Shown here: positions 1 to 8,297 of the stretch, piece after piece
How positions within the stretch are numbered: the first letter of the stretch is position 1
Layout: each line of letters opens with the position of its first letter
Assembly: GCA_016712415.1 (NCBI GenBank)
Contig: JADJRC010000030.1
Location: forward strand, 1-50,023
Length of the DNA: 50,023 nucleotides
DNA from: Lewinellaceae bacterium
GTDB taxonomy: Bacteria; Bacteroidota; Bacteroidia; Chitinophagales; Saprospiraceae
Direction: 5' to 3'
The notes under the pieces: model-generated
The model's input: only the letters and a program-made list of their open reading frames with translations
What the model was told of the DNA's origin: nothing
Databases searched by the model: none
Translations under genes and position numbers: made by a program

Positions 1-1012
1 AAGCAAAAGCGGCGTCGCGCCGGGTAGTGTTTCCGGTGCGCGCCTCTTGGGTATCTGCATCAGCCCGCGTCCGGACAAAATAGCCCTCTTTTACTTTCTC
101 CTGGATATCGGCGAAATTTCCCAGCGGATCATCATAGTTCAGGAATGCCGTCTCCGGACTGTTAGGAAAGGAGAACAGGAACATCGCCCTGCCCTCCAAG
201 GTTGGGTGCACCTCCATGTAATCGAGCCGCTCATCTGCTGATGGAAGCATCACGAAAAGCAGTTGTCCACGGACTTGGTCCAGGGTCGGCCAGTTGTTGT
301 GTTTAATTGCTTCGTTCAGCGTGGCGTAGTTGCCTCGCAGGTCGTCAGGGGTGAATACCTTACTCAGGTTGTCGCCAAATACGTCCCTGATTTCCTGATC
401 AATGGCATCAAGGGCTGTTATATTGAATGGCATAACCGGAGTAAACGGCGCACCCAACACATCAAATAAATTATCCTCTTTAGGCTCCACCATCACCACA
501 ACGGGGAGATGGTCCGGATGCGCATCCGACCAGTTTTTTACCGCAGCCAATGCCGATTTAAAGGTCAGGTAGTTCGTCAGGTAATCGACGTCGGGGAAGT
601 GCAATATCTTCAGACCAGGCTCCAGCAAGGCGGGCTCACCGGATGCCGGGTCGAGGCCCAATACAATGTTCCCTATACGGTTGTAAAACAAGCCGCCGTT
701 CGGATCGTAATAAACGTCCAGTTCAATGCTCCTGATATTATACGTTTCAAACTGAACATCCAGGGGAACATGCGTGTAATCCCAATCGTCGGGATTGAAC
801 CCTCCGGGTATAATCGGAGGGTTGTCGTAGATGTATTGCAGGAGCGGATCGAAAGTTCTCAGCCGGTAACTGTTGTGACTACCGAGTACTTGCAACTGGT
901 TAATAGTAAGGCCATTAATGGTTTCAGTGCAGCCGGGCTCCGGGCCGTCTTTACAGCCGGGCAGGAAAAAGAAACCAATAGCGAGTACATAAAATAAAGC
1001 TCGTGTCTGCAT
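1..1012 (-). CDS. Ca2+-dependent PI-PLC-like phosphodiesterase lipoprotein (3' end cut by window)
   Basis: Open reading frame running off the left edge; about 337 residues are visible. The N-terminus is a lipoprotein signal peptide (hydrophobic core FYVLAIGFFFLPGC, lipobox LPGC at about residues 17-20), so the protein is probably anchored at the cell surface or outer membrane. The mature part carries LGSHNSYR at about residue 42 and SIELDVYYDPNGG at about 95, the catalytic-His and metal-binding acid patterns of the calcium-dependent phosphoinositide phospholipase C family, and later VVVMVEPKED. Expected role is hydrolysis of a phosphodiester lipid head group; the substrate is not readable. 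An in-frame ATG two codons upstream (1018) is an alternative start. The C-terminus is outside the window. Family call by motif recognition only. Confidence 0.7.
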   Translation of the reverse strand, partial: MQTRALFYVLAIGFFFLPGCKDGPEPGCTETINGLTINQLQVLGSHNSYRLRTFDPLLQYIYDNPPIIPGGFNPDDWDYTHVPLDVQFETYNIRSIELDVYYDPNGGLFYNRIGNIVLGLDPASGEPALLEPGLKILHFPDVDYLTNYLTFKSALAAVKNWSDAHPDHLPVVVMVEPKEDNLFDVLGAPFTPVMPFNITALDAIDQEIRDVFGDNLSKVFTPDDLRGNYATLNEAIKHNNWPTLDQVRGQLLFVMLPSADERLDYMEVHPTLEGRAMFLFSFPNSPETAFLNYDDPLGNFADIQEKVKEGYFVRTRADADTQEARTGNTTRRDAAFA

Positions 1013-1128
1013 GACCATTTGCTTTTAGATAAGAGAAAACTGCTTATTTGTGCAAATGTGGATACAGAAATCCCTGAAAACAATGACCTGGGTTAGGCCG
1101 CCCTATGATGCCTTCGTGTATCTGAGAA

Positions 1129-1153
1129 AATGATCGTTTTGTCGACGATCAGA
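1129..1153 (-). terminator. Weak hairpin after pruA
   Basis: TGATCG (1131-1136) pairs with CGATCA (1146-1151) just downstream of the pruA stop; on the minus strand it is followed by ATTTTC. Short stem, so only a possible terminator. Confidence 0.35.
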
Positions 1154-1161
1154 CCAGCCGC

Positions 1162-2787
1162 TCACTCCTCCCCCAAAAACGGATACCGGTAATCCACCGG
1201 CGGCACAAAGTTTTCCTTAATAGTGCGCGGCGACAGCCAGCGGTACATGTTCAGCATGGAGCCGGCCTTGTCGTTGGTACCGGAGGCCCGCCCACCGCCA
1301 AAGGGCTGCTGACCCACCACGGCGCCGGTAGGTTTGTCGTTGACGTAATAGTTGCCTGCTGCGTGGCGCAGTTTTTCATTGGCCAGCGCGAGCGCGGCGC
1401 GGTCGTTGGCGAATATGGCGCCCGTGAGTGCATAAGGCGAGGTCGCGTCGAGCAGTTCGAGCGTTTTCTCGTATTTTTTGTCCTCGTACACATAAATGGT
1501 CAGCACCGGGCCGAATATCTCCTCACACATCGTTATGTACATCGGGTCCGACACTTCCAGCACGGTAGGCTCGATGAAGTAGCCTTTCGACTTGTCATAA
1601 TTCCCACCGGAGATCACTTTTACCTTGTCCGATTTTTTTGCGGCAGCGATATAAGCGGAAATCTTGTCGAATGCCTTCTCGTCGATCACTGCGTTGATAA
1701 AATTGCTGAAATCTTCCGTCGTGCCCATCTTCATGCTTTTGAGGTCGGCGACAAGGTATTCCTTCACCTTTTCCACAAACTTTTGGGCACGTACGCCCGG
1801 GAGGCGGCGGAGCATTTTTGCCCCTGAAACTCGAAAGCGCCGCGGCCAAGCCCCACTGCCACAGCCTTCGGATCGGCGGAGGCATGTACCATCACAAAGT
1901 CTTTGCCGCCTGTTTCACCGACAATGCGGGGATAGGACTTGTATCGGGCTATGTTTTCGCCGATCGTTTTCCAGATGCGCTGGAATACCCCTGTACTGCC
2001 CGTGAAGTGTATCCCGGCAAAATCGGGGTGGTTGAAGATTACATCGCCGGCCGTGGGGCCATCGACATAGATCAGGTTGATGACACCGGGCGGCAGGCCC
2101 GCTTCTTCAAATATCTCCATAATCACGGAAGCGGAGTAGACCTGCGAATCAGCAGGCTTCCACACAGCCACGTTGCCGAGCATGGCAGGCGCCGAGGGCA
2201 GGTTGCCCGCGATGGCTGTGAAGTTGAACGGCGTAAGCGCGAACACAAAGCCCCTCCAGCGGGCGCCAGTCCGTACGGTTCCAGACATTGCGGGTGCTGA
2301 GTGGCTGCTGCTTGTATATTTCCTGCATGAAATAGACATTATAACGCCAGAAGTCTGCAAGTTCACAGATACAGTCGATCTCCGCCTGAAATGCATTTTT
2401 ACTTTGGCAGAGCATGGTCGCGGCGCTCATTTTGGCGCGGTAAGGGCCGGTAAGCAGGTCGGCGGCGCGCAGAAAAATGGCGGCGCGCTCCTGCCAGGGC
2501 ATGGCCTCCCAGGCCGGCCTGGCTTTGAGTGCGGCATCTATGGCCGCCTTCACGTGGCTGGCCTTGCCCTTGGCGTGGTGGCCGAGCGTATGCCGGAGTT
2601 CATGCGGCGGATGAATGGCTACCTTTCCTTGGTGAACACATGTTCCCACCGATGTACATGGAATATCTTTCTTCTTCGACTTCGCTTGCCAGCGCTGCCT
2701 TCAGGGCTGCTTTTCCGGGGAGCCCGGAGCGTAATTCCAAATCGGTTCGTTGACGGGATGCGGGACGGTAAATATGGCGTCTGTCAT
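1162..2787 (-). CDS. pruA: L-glutamate gamma-semialdehyde (1-pyrroline-5-carboxylate) dehydrogenase, frameshifted in this sequence
   Basis: NAD-dependent second step of proline degradation: glutamate semialdehyde to glutamate, cytoplasmic. The reading frame is broken into overlapping pieces, but read together they give the whole family: VPHPVNEPIWNYAPGSPE at the N-terminus, AAIDAALKARPAWEAMPW, FALTPFNFTAIAGNLPSAP, GIHFTGSTGVFQ, the catalytic glutamate in VGETGGKDFV, the catalytic cysteine in EFQGQKCSAASRAYVPKS, and C-terminal SPRTIKENFVPPVDYRYPF. I place five single-base indels: T-run 2711-2714 (one A missing on the coding strand), about 2642, about 2625, C-run 2251-2254 (one extra) and about 1773. 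Correcting them gives 542 residues, the normal family length, with no other lesion. That points to sequence error rather than decay. The start ATG (2785-2787) was chosen because the protein aligns from its first residues. Confidence 0.9.
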
Positions 2788-2840
2788 GGTGTAAATTAGG
2801 ACTGAGATTTGCGTGGTGAAAAAATCTGGTTAGCGGCAAT

Positions 2841-2876
2841 ATCATTCATCATTCATCTCTCATCATTCATCATTAT
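2841..2876. repeat. Heptanucleotide array (ATCATTC/ATTCATC)
   Basis: About five 7-bp units (ATCATTC, one changed to ATCTCTC) between pruA and coaD. On the coding strand it reads GATGAATGATGA-type, and it supplies the last codons and stop of coaD (encoding MMNDER). Same repeat family as at 17380, 20616 and 27100. Confidence 0.85.
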
Positions 2877-3326
2877 TTCAATCTCTTTCGGGATAAAAAG
2901 CCTCGGATCGCCGCCGCCCACAATGATTTCGCGAACGATGGTGCTGCTGATGTGCGAAAACTCCGGCTGGGCGATCAGAAAAACCGTTTCGATCCCGTTG
3001 CCCACGATATGGTTGAGTTGGGAGATTGTTTTTTCGTAGTCAAAATCGGAGGCATTGCGCAGTCCGCGCAGCAAATATTGCGCACCGATGCGCAAACAGT
3101 AGTGCGCCGTCAGGTTTTCGAAAAAATCGACCTCAACGTTTGGGTATTGCACAAATACCTGCCGCAGCCATGTCAGGCGCTGCTCCAAGGAGAACAAATT
3201 TTTCTTGGTGGAGTTGACTCCAACAGCTACAATAATCTTGTCAAACAGAGGCAGGGCGCGTTTGATCAGATCGACATGGCCGATGGTGATGGGATCAAAA
3301 GAGCCGGGAAATACGGCGATTTTCAT
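2853..3326 (-). CDS. coaD: Phosphopantetheine adenylyltransferase
   Basis: Cytoplasmic nucleotidyltransferase of coenzyme A synthesis: ATP plus 4'-phosphopantetheine to dephospho-CoA. 157 residues, the usual size. The start is firm: MKIAVFPGSFDPITIGHVD contains the GSFDPxTxGH nucleotide-binding motif from residue 8, with TIGH as the signature HxGH-type box; LLRGLRNASDFDYE and the C-terminal ISSTIVRE match the family. The last six residues (MMNDER) are encoded by the heptanucleotide array, so a repeat has become the C-terminal tail. Lies upstream of pruA on the same strand with a 65-base gap; no functional link is implied. Confidence 0.96.
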   Translation of the reverse strand: MKIAVFPGSFDPITIGHVDLIKRALPLFDKIIVAVGVNSTKKNLFSLEQRLTWLRQVFVQYPNVEVDFFENLTAHYCLRIGAQYLLRGLRNASDFDYEKTISQLNHIVGNGIETVFLIAQPEFSHISSTIVREIIVGGGDPRLFIPKEIEIMMNDER

Positions 3327-3397
3327 AATATCCGCTTAAGTCAGCTGCGAAGTTGGGAAATTTTGCCCGATCCGGAAAAGCCGTTCGGGGCTTTATG

Positions 3398-3432
3398 AAA
3401 AAAAACGGGCGGCCCAGCATCTGGACCGCCCG
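3398..3432 (-). terminator. Rho-independent terminator of the outer-membrane protein gene
   Basis: Perfect 7-bp stem CGGGCGG (3406-3412)/CCGCCCG (3426-3432), extended by CCA/TGG inside, followed on the minus strand by eight T. It lies 24 bases after the stop at 3456. Confidence 0.85.
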
Positions 3433-3455
3433 CGAATTCTTTTAATCCGCTTGCC

Positions 3456-3947
3456 TTATTTGCCGCCTATGGGGAACAGGATGCAGGCCGAAAGTACGAG
3501 CTGGTTGGCATCGCCCAACACATAGCGGACTTCCGCGAGGCCGGTAATGCCTCCAAACGGGAGTTGAATGCCTCCTCCAATGTTCAATCCGGTGTCGGAA
3601 GCAGATCCATCAAAGCCCGGGATACCCGTCTTAACCTTAAACTTGATGTAGTTCAAACCCGCCAGGGCATAAGCCTGGAGGCCATCGCCTTCGAGAAACA
3701 GGTAGTGGCCGTTGACATTAAAATCCCAGACGGAATAATCTTCGATACCGTCGAGATAGTAGTTGAAATCAGCGCCCGCGCGCCAGGGACCGGAAATAGT
3801 GTAAATACCCCGTGCCTGGATCGCGATGCCGTTGTCTTCAATTTCGGTACCGTAACCGATGCCGGGGCCCAGCACCAGTTGTGCGCTAACGGTAAATTGA
3901 ACGGCTGCCAGTAAAATCAAAGTGGCAAGAATGTGCTTGATTTTCAT
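3456..3947 (-). CDS. Small outer-membrane beta-barrel protein
   Basis: 163 residues. The start at 3947 was chosen because MKIKHILATLILLAAVQFTV...AQ is a typical Sec signal peptide ending SAQ; the open frame extends further upstream but that part is not protein-like. The mature part is made of alternating hydrophobic/polar strands rich in Gly, Tyr and Asn (GIYTISGPWRAGADFNYYLD, LAGLNYIKFKV, GGIQLPFGGITGLAEVRYVL), as in the outer-membrane beta-barrel (OMP_b-brl/porin-like) families of Bacteroidota. No specific function is readable. Stand-alone transcription unit: a possible promoter at 4027-4061 and a strong terminator at 3398-3432. Confidence 0.8.
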   Translation of the reverse strand: MKIKHILATLILLAAVQFTVSAQLVLGPGIGYGTEIEDNGIAIQARGIYTISGPWRAGADFNYYLDGIEDYSVWDFNVNGHYLFLEGDGLQAYALAGLNYIKFKVKTGIPGFDGSASDTGLNIGGGIQLPFGGITGLAEVRYVLGDANQLVLSACILFPIGGK

Positions 3948-4026
3948 AAAGTTACTGTTTTGGTGAGTGGAAATTGTTGGTGAAAACGTTACTTTGATAA
4001 TAGTCTTTACCGGCGGGATGAGGCAA

Positions 4027-4061
4027 CAAATGTACTGACAACACTTGTTTGTTGCGACAAA
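4027..4061 (-). promoter_or_regulatory. Candidate Bacteroidota-type promoter of the outer-membrane protein gene
   Basis: On the minus strand TACATTTG (4027-4034) matches the TANNTTTG -7 element, with TTTG 23 bases upstream (4058-4061). The spacing is at the long end of what is known. Confidence 0.4.
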
Positions 4062-4077
4062 GGACAAAAATAACTTA

Positions 4078-4467
4078 TCAAATGGACCCGCGTTTTACCA
4101 CCCAGATCACCAGGCATACTATGGCAAGAAATGCGATCAGGCCTCCGATACCGAGGTCGAAAAAGGACATGAGGATGGCAATACCCAGGCCAAACAAACC
4201 AAACCAAAGCCATTTGTCCACCGGGTCGTTGAAATCGACATCCATGCCGTGCTTCAGCATCTTGCGCTCGATGCGCTTGGCTATCCGGTTCATGCGCTTG
4301 CTGACCTTTTTATTGTTTTTAAATACACTGTTCGGATTGTCACGCATTTTTTCCGTCATGCCGGCGCGCATCTCCTGCTTTGAAACGGCAACGGACGCTT
4401 TTGTTTGAATCGGAGCCAAAACGGTAAGGGCAAGGCAGGCAAGGATAAAGATTAATTGCTTTTTCAT
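4078..4467 (-). CDS. Small membrane protein of unknown function
   Basis: 129 residues. N-terminal signal peptide (MKKQLIFILACLALTVLAP, cleavage near TKA-S), a basic helical segment rich in Lys/Arg/Met (about residues 45-75), then two closely spaced hydrophobic helices (WLWFGLFGLGIAILMSFF and GGLIAFLAIVCLVIWVV) and a short basic tail. This layout (signal, amphipathic helix, TM hairpin) is common in Bacteroidota small envelope proteins, but I do not recognise a named family. Its own strand context is separate from the respiratory cluster because a strong hairpin lies just upstream at 4522-4565. Confidence 0.65.
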   Translation of the reverse strand: MKKQLIFILACLALTVLAPIQTKASVAVSKQEMRAGMTEKMRDNPNSVFKNNKKVSKRMNRIAKRIERKMLKHGMDVDFNDPVDKWLWFGLFGLGIAILMSFFDLGIGGLIAFLAIVCLVIWVVKRGSI

Positions 4468-4521
4468 GTAGAATCGTTTTCGAGTGAAAATTATCGGGGC
4501 GAAAATAAGCGCAGGCTGATA

Positions 4522-4565
4522 AACACCGATGCCCGGCAGGAGTTTTTCTGCCGGGCATCGGTGTT
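4522..4565 (-). terminator. Strong hairpin ending the respiratory gene cluster
   Basis: Perfect 18-bp stem (AACACCGATGCCCGGCAG 4522-4539 with its complement 4548-4565) and an 8-base loop, directly after the stop at 4569; a short T-rich tail follows on the minus strand. It marks the 3' end of the act/cox gene string. Confidence 0.8.
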
Positions 4566-4568
4566 AAA

Positions 4569-4856
4569 TCAATTATATTGGGCAAAATCCTCTTCCGAAA
4601 ACCCGTCTGATTCTGTCTTTTCGCTTTTTCGGTTGCGCCACCACCAGAATCCGACACCGGCGACAATCAGGTATGGCATGGATAACATGTACAGTATCCC
4701 GGCATTCAACCCGCGCCCGTCGGTTCCACCGTTTTTCAGGTTCGACTCTGCCGACATCCGGCACATGGGACACTGCGCGGCTACCGGTTCAACACTGCCG
4801 GCAAGCAGCAGCAGGAATGCGGACAATTTCAACAATGCAACAAGACGTTTTTTCAT
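4569..4856 (-). CDS. Small signal-peptide membrane protein with CPMC motif
   Basis: 95 residues: signal peptide (MKKRLVALLKLSAFLLLLAG...AAQ), then CPMCRMSAESN right after the predicted cleavage site, one TM helix (ILYMLSMPYLIVAGVGFWWW), and a charged tail ending FSEEDFAQYN. Small CPMC proteins of this build recur downstream of DUF420 and SCO genes in Bacteroidota respiratory clusters. The CPMC pair could bind metal (copper) or act in thiol chemistry for oxidase assembly; that is inference. Last gene of the cluster, 13 bases after the DUF420 gene. Confidence 0.7.
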   Translation of the reverse strand: MKKRLVALLKLSAFLLLLAGSVEPVAAQCPMCRMSAESNLKNGGTDGRGLNAGILYMLSMPYLIVAGVGFWWWRNRKSEKTESDGFSEEDFAQYN

Positions 4857-4869
4857 AACAAGGTCATTT

Positions 4870-5415
4870 TTAGCCCGGATAATACGGTTTCAGCATGAGG
4901 TAACAGATGGGACCTGTCACGGCTACATACAGCCATAAAGGATAAACCCACCGCGCTATTTTTTTATGCCGTTCATACTGCCCCGTATATGCCCTGGTAA
5001 AGGTAAGCAATACGAAGGGAAGTATAACCGCAGCCAGCACCACATGGGTGATCAGCAGGATAAAATAGACGGTACGCATGACGCCCTGCCCCTCGTACCG
5101 GGTTTCCGGCGTGGTAAAATGGTATACAACGTACGACAACAGAAACAGCGCCGAACAGCCCAGGGCAAGGTAAATGGCCCGCCGGTGGTTTTCCACCTGC
5201 TTGTTTTTGATAAAATAGAGCGCGAATAGCAGTATAACGGCCGTTACGGCATTGAGTGTGGCGTGGAACGGCGGCAGAAAACTGAAATCAATGCCCGTAT
5301 TGTCAAACTTGTAACGCCGCATCAGGCCAACCAGCAGCAACACCACTGCCGATACCACGTAGGCTACCCTGTTCAGTTTTTTCTCGAGTTGGATGTTTCC
5401 CTGTAATGTGGTCAT
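4870..5415 (-). CDS. DUF420 membrane protein (CtaM-like oxidase assembly factor)
   Basis: 181 residues with five or so TM helices. The family signature regions are present: HATLNAVTAVILLFALYFI, then NHRRAIYLALGCSALFLLSYVVYHFTT, and TRAYTGQYERHKKIARWVYPLWLYVAVTGP, with the conserved histidines of DUF420. Proteins of this family (CtaM in Gram-positives) are required to mature heme-copper oxidase. The start at 5415 (MTTLQGNIQLEKKL) is preferred to upstream in-frame codons that run into the SCO-like gene. Sits directly after the SCO-like gene, as in other Bacteroidota. Confidence 0.85.
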   Translation of the reverse strand: MTTLQGNIQLEKKLNRVAYVVSAVVLLLVGLMRRYKFDNTGIDFSFLPPFHATLNAVTAVILLFALYFIKNKQVENHRRAIYLALGCSALFLLSYVVYHFTTPETRYEGQGVMRTVYFILLITHVVLAAVILPFVLLTFTRAYTGQYERHKKIARWVYPLWLYVAVTGPICYLMLKPYYPG

Positions 5416-5425
5416 ATACAGTAGT

Positions 5426-6052
5426 TTACTCTGAAGGCGGTAACAAAATGGCAATATGCTGCACCATGCGCTCCACCTGTTTGTCGTCGAGCGCATCGTA
5501 AAAGCGCCGGATCGTGCCGGAGGTATCGGCAAGCGCATAGTATTCCTTCGCCGGGCTCACCTTCTCCGCCAGGCAATACGACTCATAACTGTTCTCCAGA
5601 ATAGTCGACCAGGAGCCCAGTCCACCCGTCCACACCCAGGTCGCATATTCGGAACTGGGCAGGGTCTGCGCATAACTGAGGAACTCGCTGGTCCCCTTGT
5701 TCGAGATCATCGCCAGGCGGAAATAGGTATTCTGACCAAACTGGCTGAACAACTTCTGACCGGTATCGATAATCTTCCGGTTGTCGGCAGTTAAATCCGG
5801 ACTTTCGCCAAAGGTGTGTACCACCACCACTTTGTTTTTCAGAAGGTCTTCTTTGGTCTGATCCGGCCAGATTACGTATGCGCCGCGAATCTTGCCGTAG
5901 TTGGACAATTCTGCTACGGCTGTCTTGCGCCAGTTCAGGCCGTTCCGGAGGTAGATCCAGGAGCCGGCAGGCAGCACGACCAGGATAAGGAACAGGGCGG
6001 CTGCGATATAGATTTTGCGCCCGAGCGAGGGCTTTTCTTCGATTTCTTCCAT
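5426..6052 (-). CDS. SCO1/SenC-like thioredoxin-fold protein without the copper cysteines
   Basis: 208 residues: cytoplasmic N-terminal stretch, one TM anchor (IYIAAALFLILVVLPAGSWIYL), then a periplasmic thioredoxin-like domain. The C-terminal pattern GTIRRFYDALDDKQVERMVQHI is that of SCO proteins (G-x-IR-x-x-YD then a helix), and the position between oxidase subunit IV and DUF420 fits copper-centre assembly of the oxidase. However, the CxxxC copper site expected after the first strand is absent: VVVVHTFGESPDLTADN has no cysteine, and the only cysteine in the domain is in ESYCLAEK. It may be a structural or chaperone variant. Confidence 0.72.
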   Translation of the reverse strand: MEEIEEKPSLGRKIYIAAALFLILVVLPAGSWIYLRNGLNWRKTAVAELSNYGKIRGAYVIWPDQTKEDLLKNKVVVVHTFGESPDLTADNRKIIDTGQKLFSQFGQNTYFRLAMISNKGTSEFLSYAQTLPSSEYATWVWTGGLGSWSTILENSYESYCLAEKVSPAKEYYALADTSGTIRRFYDALDDKQVERMVQHIAILLPPSE

Positions 6053-6074
6053 GCTTTAAAAAACTGATATTCAA

Positions 6075-6103
6075 CAAAAAAGGCGAGGTTTTGTTGCCTC
6101 ACC
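6075..6103 (-). terminator. Terminator or attenuator inside the oxidase gene string
   Basis: Stem GGTGAGG/CCTCGCC on the minus strand (6097-6103 with 6082-6088, one G-T pair), loop of eight, then TTTTTT (6076-6081). It lies in the 128-base gap between subunit IV and the SCO-like gene and should reduce read-through into the assembly genes. Confidence 0.7.
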
Positions 6104-6180
6104 TTCTTCAAATGGATTGATTTTCCCGAAACAGACCCTGTATGCGGGCGCCTGACAGAAAATCGCTCCATTAAGCGGTA

Positions 6181-6609
6181 TTACCCTTTCATGGTGCCGG
6201 GGATCACGTAGCCTTGCGGCTTACCGGCAGGTGCCGGCCTGACCGCTTCCTCGTTTTTCTCTTTGATCTGTTCGCGGCGCGCGCCCCACGAACTGCCTTC
6301 CTGGAAAAATGCGATAATGGCCCAGATCAGCAGGGTTGTAGGCAACAACACACTCAGTGCCAGTCCTCTCACCTCGTAAGCCATGTGCATAAAATAAAAC
6401 ACAATGAAATAGGCTTTGAAGATGGAGAATCCGATCATCAGCATCATATACAGATAATGGCCGAAGCCCTCCGTAAACCTGATGCTGGGCACAACATGGC
6501 CTTTTGCAAGCAGTGCGACGGCTACCTCAACGATCGTTACCGCACCGAGTATCATAAGCCCGCGAAAGACGAGCGCTTTTTGTTCTTCGTATGTCTGATG
6601 TCCAGCCAT
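6181..6609 (-). CDS. Cytochrome c oxidase subunit IV (caa3-type, COX4_pro)
   Basis: 142 residues with three TM helices (LMILGAVTIVEVAVALL; YLYMMLMIGFSIFKAYFIVFYFMHM; LALSVLLPTTLLIWAIIAFF). The second helix, with KAYFIVFYFMHMAYEVRG, is the hallmark of bacterial oxidase subunit IV. A charged cytoplasmic tail (REQIKEKNEEA) follows. Non-catalytic small subunit of the terminal oxidase. Directly downstream of the two subunit III genes and followed by a hairpin at 6075-6103. Confidence 0.9.
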   Translation of the reverse strand: MAGHQTYEEQKALVFRGLMILGAVTIVEVAVALLAKGHVVPSIRFTEGFGHYLYMMLMIGFSIFKAYFIVFYFMHMAYEVRGLALSVLLPTTLLIWAIIAFFQEGSSWGARREQIKEKNEEAVRPAPAGKPQGYVIPGTMKG

Positions 6610-6666
6610 GGTCTGAATAATTGAATTGTTGAACGTTTAATTTTACTGAAGGAACGCTCCAGTGAA

Positions 6667-7569
6667 TTAAAGAAGGTAAAAAACAAGGAATACAAATACC
6701 CACACCAAATCCACAAAGTGCCAGTAGAGGCCGATCTTCTCCACCATCTCATAGCCGTTTTTCCGCGCCGCATAAACGCCACTGGCTGCATTGATCATAA
6801 TGATGGTCAGGAAGAGCACCCCTGAAAACACGTGGAAGCCGTGAAATCCGGTGATAAAGAAGAAGAGCGCTCCGAATGCTTTCGGGCCCAGTTCCTGCAC
6901 GCCGGTCTGGCCGGCGTAGGCGCCGGTCGTGTATTTGAGTTTGCGCTGGATAAATTCGTCTTTCATCGTCCCGTCAGCCTGCTGAACAGGATGCATGTGA
7001 AGCAGGTAGGAATGCCCTTTTTCGAATGCATCTACCGACCCGTCTTCTTTTTTGGCTTCTGTACCGTCGTCGTTCAGGTAAATGCCGTCGGCGATATGGC
7101 GACCAAACGGGTTTTGTTTGACCGTCATGTTTTCAGCCACGATCAATGTCGTCCATTCGTAAGCCTGGCTACCAAGGAAGGTTGCGCCACCCAGAATAGT
7201 GAGAAACATCCAGAAAACAACGCCGCGCCTGTTTTCCCGGTGCCCTTCCTGTACGGCACGTACCATCGTGACCGAACTGAAGATCAGGACGAACGTCATA
7301 AACGTCACGAAAATAAGCGGCCAGTGCGCGTGTACGAACGGAAACGAAGCGAACACAAAGTCGGGTTCCGGCCAGGTCGGCGTGCTGAAGCGAAGCGCTC
7401 CGTAGGCGATCAGAAATCCGGCGAAGGTAAATGCATCGGATACCAGAAAGTACCACATCATCAGTTTACCGTAACTCGCCTTGAACGGCTCCTTTCCGCC
7501 TTCCCACAGTTGGGGTTCTTCCCCGTGTCCATGTGCTTCGTGTGCGTGTGCAACAGATGTATCTGCCAT
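6667..7569 (-). CDS. ctaE: Cytochrome c oxidase subunit III (long form)
   Basis: 300 residues. Starts with a His-rich cytoplasmic leader (VAHAHEAHGHGEEPQLW), then KLMMWYFLVSDAFTFAGFLIAYGALRF and the usual subunit III helices; GFHGFHVFSGVLFLTIIMI and the C-terminal EKIGLYWHFVDLVWVFVFLVFYLL are diagnostic. Between helices III and IV there is a long hydrophilic insertion of roughly 80 residues (NPFGRHIADGIYLNDDGTEAKKEDGSVDAFEKGHS and on), probably periplasmic. Subunit III stabilises the catalytic subunit I and its proton uptake. One of two adjacent subunit III genes, a usual arrangement in this phylum. Confidence 0.93.
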   Translation of the reverse strand: MADTSVAHAHEAHGHGEEPQLWEGGKEPFKASYGKLMMWYFLVSDAFTFAGFLIAYGALRFSTPTWPEPDFVFASFPFVHAHWPLIFVTFMTFVLIFSSVTMVRAVQEGHRENRRGVVFWMFLTILGGATFLGSQAYEWTTLIVAENMTVKQNPFGRHIADGIYLNDDGTEAKKEDGSVDAFEKGHSYLLHMHPVQQADGTMKDEFIQRKLKYTTGAYAGQTGVQELGPKAFGALFFFITGFHGFHVFSGVLFLTIIMINAASGVYAARKNGYEMVEKIGLYWHFVDLVWVFVFLVFYLL

Positions 7570-7615
7570 GATAGTCAGTCAATTATTGGTAATATAACTT
7601 TTTCGTTTTGCCGGT

Positions 7616-8197
7616 TTATGAGGATTGGAGCATAAAGAAGACAATCAGGTAAACCCAAAGTATGTCGACAAAATGCCAGTAGTGTACCACCAGTTCGAAG
7701 CGCTGCCTGCGCCGTATGGTCGGCTTGAAGGGCAACAAAAATGCGTGCGTCAGTGCGACAAGCAAAGCCGCAATACCACCCAGCACATGCGCTGCGTGCA
7801 AACCCGAGATCACGTAAATGAAGGAACTCGACGGATTGGCGGTAAACGTCGCACCAATTGCATTCAGCGCTTCCCAGCCTTTGTATTGCAGGATGACAAA
7901 AGCAATACCCAGGACAAAGGTCGTCAACAGGAGCCCTTTGTACAGTTTTTCATTGCCTTTTTTGAAAAAGACGTACGCACTGTGCAACGCCACGCTACTC
8001 GCCACAATCACCAGGGTGTTGACAAAGAAAATGTCCGGAAGTTTGAATTCCAGCCAGTTGCCGGCCGACCGGCGTACCACATAGGCACTGGTGAAGGAGC
8101 CGAACATCATGATGATGCTCCCTATGGCTACCCACAGCGCAAATTTATGCGGATGTATTTTGTTCCGGCTATATTCCGGAGTTGAAACAGCGCCCAT
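7616..8197 (-). CDS. Cytochrome c oxidase subunit III (short paralogue)
   Basis: 193 residues, five TM helices: HKFALWVAIGSIIMMFGSFTSAYVV, FFVNTLVIVASSVALHSAYVFF, GLLLTTFVLGIAFVILQYKGW, SFIYVISGLHAAHVLGGIAALLVAL and VVHYWHFVDILWVYLIVFFM. The GLHAAHVLGG and YWHFVDxxWxY patterns place it in the heme-copper oxidase subunit III superfamily. It lacks the long insertion of the neighbouring ctaE product. Possibly both subunits occur in one complex, or they alternate; the sequence cannot tell. Between ctaB and ctaE. Confidence 0.92.
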   Translation of the reverse strand: MGAVSTPEYSRNKIHPHKFALWVAIGSIIMMFGSFTSAYVVRRSAGNWLEFKLPDIFFVNTLVIVASSVALHSAYVFFKKGNEKLYKGLLLTTFVLGIAFVILQYKGWEALNAIGATFTANPSSSFIYVISGLHAAHVLGGIAALLVALTHAFLLPFKPTIRRRQRFELVVHYWHFVDILWVYLIVFFMLQSS

Positions 8198-8297
8198 TTT
8201 TTTTTAAATTTATGCGGGTTAATGGGGGATTATTTTGGGGTATATCAGGGTCAGGAATTTGATCAGGGTTGCAAACATTGCCCCCTTCTGCACTTCC

